Source: a virus. From it: DNA of 22,801 nucleotides. Where the stretch lies: positions 1 through 22,801 of IMG/VR virus record IMGVR_UViG_3300046777_000363. One strand, given 5' to 3'. Positions 16,373 to 22,801 of the stretch are shown piece after piece; position 1 is the first letter of the stretch, and each line of letters begins with the position of its first letter. The notes under the pieces were generated by a model that searched no databases, was not told where the DNA came from, and saw nothing but the letters and a program-made list of their open reading frames with translations. A program made the translations under genes and the position numbers.

Positions 16373-16881
16373 AAGAGAACTTTGACGAAGCACTAAAAGC
16401 AGTGCTCAAACATGAAGGCGGCTTTGTTAACCATCCGAAAGACCCGGGCGGCATGACCAACCTAGGCGTAACCAAACGGGTGTGGGAAGAGTGGGTAGGT
16501 AAAAAAGTTGATGAAAAAACAATGAGAAGCCTTACCCCTGAGTTGGTTGCACCTATGTACCGAAAGAAGTACTGGGATGCAGTTAAGGGGGACGAGCTGC
16601 CTGAAGGTTTGGATTACCTGATGTTTGATTTTGCCGTGAATAGCGGCCCGGTGCGGGCTATTCGCACCATGCAACGTGCTATGGGGCTAACCACTGACGG
16701 AATTATTGGCCCTAAGACGTTAGGTGTACTAAAAGATTCCAACCGCGAAGAATTAGTGGCAAGATTCAGTGACGAGAAAGAGGCGTTTTACCGCGCCCTG
16801 CCTACGTTTTCTACGTTTGGTAAGGGGTGGCTGCGTAGGGTGGCAGAAACAAAAACGCACGCCAACAATATGCTTGCCTAA
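16369..16881 (+). CDS. Endolysin, GH108 / ZliS-type muramidase
   Basis: 170 residues, normal for the family. The N-terminal motif HEGGFVNHPKDPGGMTNLGV holds the expected catalytic glutamate at residue 16, followed by the DPGG-TN-G segment shared by GH108 lysozymes, which cleave the glycan chain of peptidoglycan. The second half has YLMFDFAVNSG (residues 83-93), AIRTMQRAMG and TDGIIGPKTL (109-118), the usual small peptidoglycan-binding part. There is no signal peptide or transmembrane start, so export depends on the holin encoded by the overlapping upstream gene. Ribosome site aagg lies in the holin end. Confidence 0.9.
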   Translation: MKENFDEALKAVLKHEGGFVNHPKDPGGMTNLGVTKRVWEEWVGKKVDEKTMRSLTPELVAPMYRKKYWDAVKGDELPEGLDYLMFDFAVNSGPVRAIRTMQRAMGLTTDGIIGPKTLGVLKDSNREELVARFSDEKEAFYRALPTFSTFGKGWLRRVAETKTHANNMLA

Positions 16882-16897
16882 AAGTTAAGGTGCTGTT

Positions 16898-18769
16898 ATG
16901 CCGCTACGAAAGCTTCAGTTCAAACCCGGAGTGAACAAAGAGAACACTCGTTACACAACCGAAGGTGGATGGTATGAGTGCGACAAAATTCGCTTCCGTC
17001 AGGGTACGCCGGAGAAGATAGGCGGCTGGCAACAAATATCTAACGAACGCTTCGAAGGGGTGTGCCGTAACCTAATCAACTGGGTAACTTTGATTGGTTA
17101 CAACCTGATGGGGGTAGGCACTAATCTTAAGTATTACGTTGAGCTAGGTGGCGCTTACACTGATATCACCCCCTTGCGGGATGTGAACATACTTACCAAC
17201 CCTTTCACTGTCACTACAGGTTCTAACGTAATGACCGTGAATGACCCCGGCAGCGGGGTAAACGTAGGTGACTTTGTAAGTTTTGCTGGTGCTGTAGGGC
17301 TGGGCGGTAACATAACTACGTTTGTCCTAAACCAGAACTTTCAGGTTACAAGCGTTAATCTTCTGGCGGGCACCTACACAGTAGAGTTTCCGGCACCTTT
17401 AGTAGCGAACGCGTTCAATAGCAGCCCCGGCGGCGGCACAGTTACTGCGTCGTATGAAATCCATACCGGTGAAGAGTATGCAGTGCCTTTGCTGGGTTGG
17501 GGTATCGGCCCGTGGGGGACTGGTGGCTGGGGTATTGGGCAACCTTCGGAAGCTCCTATCCGGCTGTGGAGTGGTAGCAACTACGGTGAGGATTTAATCT
17601 TTGGCTACCGTGGTGGCCCTATCTTCTACTGGGATGCGTCTAATGGGTTTGGGCAACGGGCTTACGATATGTCTACAGAGCTTCTAGGCTCTAGCATACC
17701 TACCGCGCAAAACATAATTCTGGTGTCTGACGTATCGCTGTTTGTATTGTGCTTCGGTGTTAACCCTATCGGTTCTGCTGACATCGACCCTATGTTTATC
17801 CGTTGGTCAGATGCAGATAACAGACTAGAGTGGTTTCCGGACGTTACTAACCAAGCGGGTGGAGTACGTCTGTCGATAGGCTCTGAAATTATTGCTGCTA
17901 AGCAGTCCCGGCAAGAGATTGTTGTGTGGACAGATTCTGCTGTGTACTCGTTGCAGTATCAAGGCCCACCCTACGTATGGGTGCCTATTCTGCTTGCGGA
18001 CAACACCTCTATCGTTGGGCCTAACGCTGTAGCCTTTGCGAACAACACGCTGTACTGGATGGGCGTGGATAAGTTCTACAAGTACGATGGTCGGGTTAGC
18101 ACCTTGCGCTGCGACCTGCGGCAGTTCATTTTCAACGACATCAATCTAGTGCAGGGCTATCAAATCTTTGCAGCTACCAACGAAGCCTTTAACGAGGTAT
18201 GGTGGTTCTACTGCCGTGCGGGAGAGCTTACTCCTACGGTGTACGTTATCTACAACTACATCGAAGACATCTGGTACTACGGCTACATGACGCGCACAGC
18301 ATGGAGTGACAGCGGGCTTCGTGAGTATCCAGTTGCTGCGGTGGACAACCGCCTTGTCAACCACGAATACGGTGTAGATGATGCTACGACTCCCACCCCG
18401 GTGCCCATCAACGCTTATATATCGTCGGCGGAGACGGACATCGATGACGGGCATAACTTTGGCTTTATCTATCGGGTGCTGCCTGACGTTACCTTCCGTG
18501 GGTCTACCTCGCAAAACCCTCAGGCAACCTTGACTTTGATCCCTATGCAAAACGCCGGTTCAGGCTTTAACAACCCGCAGTCTGTGGCTGGGTCTAGCTC
18601 GGCGGGGGTTGTAAGGACTGCTACCATACCTATAGAACAATTCACAGGGCAGGTTTATACTCGTGTACGTGGGCGGCAGATCATCCTGAAGTTTGAATCA
18701 AATGCGCTGGGTACAACGTGGCAACTAGGCTCCCCCCGTATCGATATCCGTCCGGACGGTAGGAGGTAA
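16898..18769 (+). CDS. Tail nozzle / DNA stabilisation protein (P22 gp10, T7 gp12-like)
   Basis: 623 residues. The start, LRKLQFKPGVNKENTRYTTE then GWYECDKIRFRQGTPEKIGGW, is characteristic of podoviral nozzle or DNA-stabilisation proteins that close the tail channel below the adaptor. Residues about 97-185 form an insert-like beta domain (TVTTGSNVMTVNDPGSGVNV, GDFVSFAGAVGLGG, NFQVTSVNLLAGTYTVEF). It resembles the HGL-type repeats of the giant fibre. A Gly/Trp-rich stretch (GWGIGPWGTGGWGIG) follows at about 200-214. Beta-propeller-like strand units come next (for example LYWMGVDKFYKYDGR), and the end is VRGRQIILKFESN...RIDIRPDGRR. Ribosome site aagg. It lies about 14 kb from the adaptor genes, separated by fibres and lysis. 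Confidence 0.8.
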   Translation: MPLRKLQFKPGVNKENTRYTTEGGWYECDKIRFRQGTPEKIGGWQQISNERFEGVCRNLINWVTLIGYNLMGVGTNLKYYVELGGAYTDITPLRDVNILTNPFTVTTGSNVMTVNDPGSGVNVGDFVSFAGAVGLGGNITTFVLNQNFQVTSVNLLAGTYTVEFPAPLVANAFNSSPGGGTVTASYEIHTGEEYAVPLLGWGIGPWGTGGWGIGQPSEAPIRLWSGSNYGEDLIFGYRGGPIFYWDASNGFGQRAYDMSTELLGSSIPTAQNIILVSDVSLFVLCFGVNPIGSADIDPMFIRWSDADNRLEWFPDVTNQAGGVRLSIGSEIIAAKQSRQEIVVWTDSAVYSLQYQGPPYVWVPILLADNTSIVGPNAVAFANNTLYWMGVDKFYKYDGRVSTLRCDLRQFIFNDINLVQGYQIFAATNEAFNEVWWFYCRAGELTPTVYVIYNYIEDIWYYGYMTRTAWSDSGLREYPVAAVDNRLVNHEYGVDDATTPTPVPINAYISSAETDIDDGHNFGFIYRVLPDVTFRGSTSQNPQATLTLIPMQNAGSGFNNPQSVAGSSSAGVVRTATIPIEQFTGQVYTRVRGRQIILKFESNALGTTWQLGSPRIDIRPDGRR

Positions 18770-18771
18770 GC

Positions 18772-19026
18772 ATGGGGTTATTCACAGGACGCCCCCCGCC
18801 TAAGCTGCCTAGCCCTATGCAGGAATACAGTAGGGGGTACTTTGACGAGCTTGTACGGGTGCTGTTTTTGTACTTCCAGCGTATTGACGCAGTGCAGCAA
18901 ATTAACATAGCTAGATTAAATATTAACGTAGACACCCTACCGACACAGGCTGACTTGGCCGACCTTCGCGTAGGGGATGTATACCGCGACACTACAGCGG
19001 GGAATGTACTGAAAGTGAAGGTTTGA
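18772..19026 (+). CDS. Small conserved phage protein next to the nozzle
   Basis: 84 residues. The N-terminus is Pro-rich (GRPPPKLPSP), then comes an amphipathic helix (EYSRGYFDELVRVLFLYFQR) and a C-terminal element LPTQADLADLRVGDVYRDTT ending NVLKVKV. The C-terminal element recurs at the ends or starts of many phage tail and fibre proteins. It has the strongest ribosome site in the window (aggaggt, seven bases from ATG), implying high production. A structural partner of the nozzle or tail tip is likely, but the exact role is unknown. Confidence 0.65.
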   Translation: MGLFTGRPPPKLPSPMQEYSRGYFDELVRVLFLYFQRIDAVQQINIARLNINVDTLPTQADLADLRVGDVYRDTTAGNVLKVKV

Positions 19027-19027
19027 T

Positions 19028-19543
19028 ATGAGCCTACCGCAGATAGCCCAACACCTAGCAGGTTACGGACGTAACGGCGACTCCACCCTTGTGCACATGA
19101 CTCCTAACGAAGTTAAGGGTCTGCACGCCATAGCTGATGCTACAGGGCGGAAAATTACTACTAACCCCGATACCGGCCTACCTGAGGCGTTTGACCTAGA
19201 AGGCTTCTTACCTACATTGCTAGGCGCAGCTTTAGCCCCTTTCACGGGGGGTATGAGCGCCGCGCTGCTGGTGGGTGGCGGCTACGGTCTGGCTACGGGT
19301 AGCCTTGAGCAAGGCTTGTTGGCGGGTCTAGGTGCCTTTGGTGGTCACGGTATTGGTACAGGTTTAATGGGCGCAGGTGGCGCAGCGGCAGCAAACCCAG
19401 CAGCAGCAAACGCAGCAACAAACGCAGCAACAAACGCAGCGGCAACAACTACAGCCCCAGCGGCGGTTACAACTACGGCCCCAACACTGCGCAAGCACCC
19501 GGTTCGCTTGCTAATTTGCCAGCGGGTAGCACTGATGCGTTGA
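19028..19543 (+). CDS. Putative ejection protein, N-terminal part (frame-disrupted)
   Basis: 171-residue ORF, most likely the front of a larger protein. Residues 1-58 (SLPQIAQHLAGYGRNGDSTL, VHMTPNEVKGLHAIAD, TTNPDTGLPEAFDLE) are a recognisable conserved start in environmental phages. Residues 60-118 are Gly/Ala/Leu-rich and hydrophobic (LPTLLGAALAPFTGGMSAAL, GLLAGLGAFGGHGIG), possibly membrane-inserting. An Ala/Asn/Thr low-complexity linker follows. The last about 20 residues (RKHPVRLLICQRVALMR) look out of frame. The -1 frame continues with protein-like sequence to 21069. A single product with one frame change would be 680 residues. Confidence 0.6.
   Translation: MSLPQIAQHLAGYGRNGDSTLVHMTPNEVKGLHAIADATGRKITTNPDTGLPEAFDLEGFLPTLLGAALAPFTGGMSAALLVGGGYGLATGSLEQGLLAGLGAFGGHGIGTGLMGAGGAAAANPAAANAATNAATNAAATTTAPAAVTTTAPTLRKHPVRLLICQRVALMR
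19303..19543 (+). other. Dual-open region where the frame change must lie
   Basis: The upstream frame stops at 19541-19543. The downstream frame is open from 19303, after a TAG at 19300-19302. Low-complexity repeats aacgcagcaaca (about 19409-19437) and acaactac-gcccca (19446 and 19470) fill it. In the downstream frame the sequence becomes protein-like from about 19444 (NNYSPSGGYNYGPNTAQAPG). A weak X-XXY-YYZ heptamer, A-AAC-CCA, lies at 19393-19399. Both a one-base indel and a ribosomal frameshift fit. Confidence 0.6.
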
Positions 19544-21069
19544 AGCAAGACATAATCAGTAAGTCGATGACCCCCCAGCCACTTGGTGGTGGGCCAAACG
19601 CCGGGTTTGAAAAATTTAACACGCTTAATAAAAACTACATGCCTTCCCCGGGGGATATTACTAGCAGCAATTTTGCGCCTCCTAAAAGTCTTGGGGGTTA
19701 CGCGGAAAGCGCAGGGACTGCTGCCGATCAAGCCGCCGCTGCCGCTGCTGACAAAACCGCGCTTGCTGCCGACAAGGCGATTTCCCGCCCTGTTACCGAC
19801 ACATTTAACAAACTTACTACCAAAGGCTCAGAAGGCTACAGCAAGATGGGCAAAGGGCTTGAGGCCGTTACGGACAGTACTGATGCGGCAGCTGAGTTCC
19901 TGTCTAAGAACAAGCTCGCTTCTGTTTCTGCGGTAGCTCCAGCTGTGCTTGGTTTGGGTGAAGATGACGACGAAGAAGACAAACCGCCGCCAACCCACCC
20001 GGGCATGATCCGTCCGTACGAGTTTGAGCGTACAGACAACCCCGAGGCTTACGCATCACAGAACTACGACCCTAACTATACGGGCGAACGTCTGTATTTC
20101 ACCGAAACTTTTACAGAACTTCCTGCGTACGAAGCCCCCGGCCCTGAGTATAAGAATGCTGCTAAGGGCGGCATCATGAGTTTAGCCACTGGCGGCAATA
20201 CGGGCACAAGCCCGGTAAAAAAAGCTGTAGAAAAAAAGGTTGATCCACATGGCGAAGAAGTAGTCATGGCGTTCCGCAAACCTAGCGGTTACGAGTATAG
20301 CTACGACCCAGCTTCTGATTCATTCACACAGCTTGCGGGGCCGGGTACAGCCGGGTATAAAGAACCCGAAGAAGGATTTGGCCTTCGTAATCAACCACGT
20401 GTTCCGCCGACCGAAGCAAACATAAAAAGCGGCGCTTCAATGCGGGATTTTGCGGATAACGCGTTCCCTAAAATCGCTAACGCAATAGATAGTGCAGCGG
20501 GGAATCCATTAAAGTTTGACGCACAAGGTAGACCTATACAGGCAGATCAACCGGCGACCGGAGGATTAGCTTCGCTTCCAGACCCCTCATCTGCACCTGC
20601 GTCAGCACCTGCACAAAACTTTAAGCCGCTAATGCAGCCGGTAAATGTACCCGCATACCAATCGCCTGAAGCTCGGTTAGGTCTTAACCCTTTCTACGCT
20701 CACGCACGTGAGCAAATGGATGCGCGATATGCAGCGCAAGAGCAAGGGCAAGGCATGGCTATGGGGGGTATGGCCAGAGGCGGCATTTCGCATTTAGGTG
20801 GGTATTCTGATGGTGGGCGTATGCTGAAAGGCCCGGGCGATGGTATGAGTGACGACATCCCTGCCAACATTGGTGGTAAGCAACCTGCACGTTTAGCTGA
20901 TGGTGAGTTCGTTGTACCTGCGGATGTGGTGTCTCACCTTGGCAACGGCTCTACAGATGCTGGTGCTAAGAAGCTGTACAAGATGATGGCGGCTGTACGC
21001 AAAGCACGTACCGGCAATTCGAAACAAGGTAAGAAAATTAAACCGGAGAAGTATCTACCTGCCCGATGA
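19516..21069 (+). CDS. Putative ejection protein, C-terminal part (frame-disrupted)
   Basis: 517 residues if begun at TTG 19516, but that start has no ribosome site and the frame is open back to 19303, so it is best read as the continuation of the protein begun at 19028. It holds an Ala-rich helix (AADQAAAAAADKTALAADKA), an acidic stretch (GEDDDEEDKPPP), MIRPYEFERTD, GERLYFTETFTELPAYEAP, and Gly-Gly segments (AKGGIMSLATGG, MARGGISHLGGYSDGGR). A C-terminal module with LADGEFVVPADVVSHLGNGS, then AGAKKLYKMM and a Lys-rich tail, is widespread in phage virion proteins. I infer an internal or ejected virion protein. The stop overlaps the next start (ATGA). Confidence 0.65.
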   Translation: MPAGSTDALKQDIISKSMTPQPLGGGPNAGFEKFNTLNKNYMPSPGDITSSNFAPPKSLGGYAESAGTAADQAAAAAADKTALAADKAISRPVTDTFNKLTTKGSEGYSKMGKGLEAVTDSTDAAAEFLSKNKLASVSAVAPAVLGLGEDDDEEDKPPPTHPGMIRPYEFERTDNPEAYASQNYDPNYTGERLYFTETFTELPAYEAPGPEYKNAAKGGIMSLATGGNTGTSPVKKAVEKKVDPHGEEVVMAFRKPSGYEYSYDPASDSFTQLAGPGTAGYKEPEEGFGLRNQPRVPPTEANIKSGASMRDFADNAFPKIANAIDSAAGNPLKFDAQGRPIQADQPATGGLASLPDPSSAPASAPAQNFKPLMQPVNVPAYQSPEARLGLNPFYAHAREQMDARYAAQEQGQGMAMGGMARGGISHLGGYSDGGRMLKGPGDGMSDDIPANIGGKQPARLADGEFVVPADVVSHLGNGSTDAGAKKLYKMMAAVRKARTGNSKQGKKIKPEKYLPAR

Positions 21070-21482
21070 ATTTAACTGTCCAGCCAGTAGACATAGCGTA
21101 CTTACACTTAGTATGGCCTAAGGTAGAGCCGTTCTTAACCTCGGCCATAGAGCATTCTGCGGGGGAAGCTACATTAGAGCAGATAAAAGTGTATTTAGTA
21201 GAAGGACGTAACGACTTACTTGTGTTTATAGATGAGCACAATGAAATTCAGGGAGCGTTGATAGTACAGTTTAACAATTATCCCAACGTGCGAGAGGTAT
21301 ATATTGTTGCAATAGGAGGTAAGTTTATTGCTAACAAAAATGTATGGGCGCAGTTTGAAGTATGGGCTAAGAACAAAGGTGCTTCAGTCGTTAGAGGGGA
21401 AGCCTACGAATCAGTAGCACGATTATGGCGGCAAGCGTTTGGTTTTACTAGCCGTTATGTTGTGGTGGAGAAAAAATTATGA
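21066..21482 (+). CDS. GNAT-fold internal virion-like protein (T7 gp13-like)
   Basis: 138 residues. The layout follows the N-acetyltransferase-like fold seen in a family of podoviral virion proteins related to T7 internal protein gp13. Helical start (IAYLHLVWPKVEPFLTSAIE), LEQIKVYLVEGRNDLLVFID, central strands (IQGALIVQFNNY, EVYIVAIGGKFI), helix WAQFEVWAKNKGA, and ending ARLWRQAFGFTSRYVVVEKKL. A classic acetyl-CoA loop (Q/RxxGxG/A) is not evident; IGGKFI occupies roughly that place, so it may be a non-catalytic structural use of the fold. It overlaps both neighbours by four bases (ATGA), implying joint translation. Confidence 0.7.
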   Translation: MNLTVQPVDIAYLHLVWPKVEPFLTSAIEHSAGEATLEQIKVYLVEGRNDLLVFIDEHNEIQGALIVQFNNYPNVREVYIVAIGGKFIANKNVWAQFEVWAKNKGASVVRGEAYESVARLWRQAFGFTSRYVVVEKKL

Positions 21483-22801
21483 ATCGAGTTTACGTTGATT
21501 TCCCGTACGAGTATGACATAGACGGGTTTAAACATGATGGTAATAAAAAAATTAAGCTTTACGGCAGAAGCCCAAAGCCTCCGCCACCTCCGCCTGCTGC
21601 TACTTCGCAAACTGTTACGCAAACTACGATTCCTGACTACGCTAAGCCGTACATGGAACGTATGCTTGGTAAGTCCGAGGCACTGATAAATGCGCCCTAT
21701 CAATCATACAAAGGGCAGCGTATTGCGGGCTTTGATCCTATGCAGGAGCAAGCTTTTCAAGCTGCGGCTAACCTAGGCCCGGCTAAGCAAATTGGTGTAG
21801 GTACAGAACTAGCCGGTATGGGCGGGTTACAAGCCCTTGGTGCTGGGCAGAATTATCAGCAAATGGCTACCGACCCTCGTGCGATGTCGCAGTTCATGTC
21901 GCCATTTCAGCAGAACGTAACGGATATTGAAAAGCGTGAGGCTATGCGCCAAGCGGGTATCGCCGGTACTCAGCGTGCGTTCCGCCAAGCAGGTTCTGGC
22001 TCCATGGGCGGCTACCGTCAGGGTATCGAAAACGCTGAAGCCAACCGTAACCTGATGCAACAGATGGGTGATATTCAGGCGAAGGGTAGTCAGTCGGCGT
22101 ATGAGCAAGCTATGAAGAACATGCAGTTTGGTTCTGAGCTTGGGTTGCGCGGTGCAGGTCAGGCTACGGCAGCAGGTGCTACTCTTGGTCAGCTTGGTCA
22201 AACTCAGTTTGGTCAGGAAGAAGCAGCTATGCGAGCACAAGCCGCAGCAGGTGGTCAGCGTCAAGCTTTGGAACAACAGCGCCTCACACAAGATTATCAG
22301 GACTTCCTAAACCAGCGTAACTACCAAAAGCAAAATATTGCTTTCATGGCGGACATTCTGCGTGGCGCTCCTATGCAACAGTCTACGCAGTCTACTTATC
22401 AAGCTCAGCCCGGTATGGCTGCGCAGATAGGACAAATAGGTCTAGGGGCGTACGGTGTATCGCAGCTTATGGGTTCGGGCAAAAAAGAAGGTGGCGTTAT
22501 CAAAGGCTACGCAGCGGGCGGTGTAACTACCGGCGTAGACCCTGAACAGCTAGCGGGTATGGTTAAGCGCTTGAGCGGTGAGCAGCTTGCGGCTATGCAG
22601 GAGAACGCTGAAGACGCTACTACCCTTGCGATCATCGATACCGAGCAACGCCGCCGAGCCTTAATGCAACAAGGCCAAGCGCTTGCGCAAGAGGTGCCAG
22701 CAGAATCAATCAAAGATCAGATGGTCGGCGAAGACGCTGGGCTTGCAGCATTGCCTATGGATCAGTCTATGGCTGCGCAGTTTGATCCTGAAGCTAGCAA
22801 T
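21479..22801 (+). CDS. Gln/Ala-rich internal virion or DNA-ejection protein, 3' end missing
   Basis: Open from ATG 21479 through the window end: 441 codons with no stop. It starts MNRVYVDFPYEYDIDGF, has a Pro run at residues 34-39, then TVTQTTIPDYAKPYMERML and RIAGFDPMQEQAFQAAANLG. A long Gln/Ala/Gly/Met-rich helical stretch follows (for example DIEKREAMRQAGIAGTQRAF, GSMGGYRQGIENAEANRNL, TLGQLGQTQFGQEEAAM, QDYQDFLNQRNYQKQNIAFM). A Gly-Gly turn (GGVIKGYAAGGVTTG, about 339-353) precedes an acidic end. This pattern is common in podoviral proteins placed after the GNAT-like gene, where T7 has gp14; the comparison is positional. ATGA start overlap, ribosome site ggag. Confidence 0.75.
   Translation, partial: MNRVYVDFPYEYDIDGFKHDGNKKIKLYGRSPKPPPPPPAATSQTVTQTTIPDYAKPYMERMLGKSEALINAPYQSYKGQRIAGFDPMQEQAFQAAANLGPAKQIGVGTELAGMGGLQALGAGQNYQQMATDPRAMSQFMSPFQQNVTDIEKREAMRQAGIAGTQRAFRQAGSGSMGGYRQGIENAEANRNLMQQMGDIQAKGSQSAYEQAMKNMQFGSELGLRGAGQATAAGATLGQLGQTQFGQEEAAMRAQAAAGGQRQALEQQRLTQDYQDFLNQRNYQKQNIAFMADILRGAPMQQSTQSTYQAQPGMAAQIGQIGLGAYGVSQLMGSGKKEGGVIKGYAAGGVTTGVDPEQLAGMVKRLSGEQLAAMQENAEDATTLAIIDTEQRRRALMQQGQALAQEVPAESIKDQMVGEDAGLAALPMDQSMAAQFDPEASN

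Noticed and set aside
21827-22291. 154-residue - strand frame opposite the last gene
   Set aside because: Cys/Leu/Thr-rich mirror of Gln/Ala/Gly codons. The + strand gene there has clear protein-like sequence.
1-22801. tRNA genes, CRISPR array, promoters, rho-independent terminators, defence or toxin genes
   Set aside because: Genes are contiguous with almost no intergenic space and nothing with the needed structure was seen by eye. A weak promoter inside a gene cannot be excluded without computation.

Overview
The window is one uninterrupted stretch of a tailed bacteriophage genome, in the virion-assembly and lysis region. All convincing genes lie on the + strand. They are packed with overlaps of a few bases (ATGA, TAATG) or gaps of under 20 bases. 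There is no tRNA, integrase, transposase, CRISPR array or host gene. The gene set suggests a short-tailed (podovirus-like) virus: SU10/T7-type head-tail adaptors, a P22 gp10/T7 gp12-like nozzle, and a T7 gp13-like internal virion protein. It includes no tape measure, tail sheath or baseplate gene. The many small families found here are typical of environmental, especially aquatic, phages. The host cannot be named from this sequence.

Layout. (1) 10-2714: connector region, with a basic Gly-rich coiled-coil protein, a first adaptor-like protein, a four-cysteine zinc-ribbon protein, two very small basic proteins, and an SU10-type adaptor. (2) 2724-4626: five small beta-rich probable virion proteins, including a duplicated pair flanking an unrelated 96-residue protein. 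(3) 4636-15952: three long fibre or adhesin candidates plus one tiny gene. The last is a 2478-residue protein that fills a third of the window. It is a beta-repeat giant with a duplicated core and a glycine-rich tip that is split by a block of HGL-type repeats. (4) 15962-16881: lysis cassette, with a GTA-type three-TM-family holin overlapping a GH108 endolysin. (5) 16898-19026: nozzle protein and a small partner. (6) 19028-22801: probable ejection and internal virion proteins, comprising a Gly/Ala-rich protein split by a -1 frame change, a GNAT-fold protein, and a Gln/Ala-rich protein cut by the window end.

How it works together (inference): the adaptors and nozzle would extend the portal into a short tail. 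The fibre genes would supply receptor binding. The holin and endolysin would release progeny. The last three genes would be carried inside the particle and enter the host with the DNA. With no intergenic space, transcription is probably polycistronic and translation is often coupled. No promoter or terminator could be recognised.

No non-phage system such as defence, a diversity-generating retroelement or a toxin pair is visible. The points most worth following up are the architecture of the giant adhesin, the frame disruption at about 19.4 kb, and a Gly-Gly basic motif recurring in several putative virion proteins.
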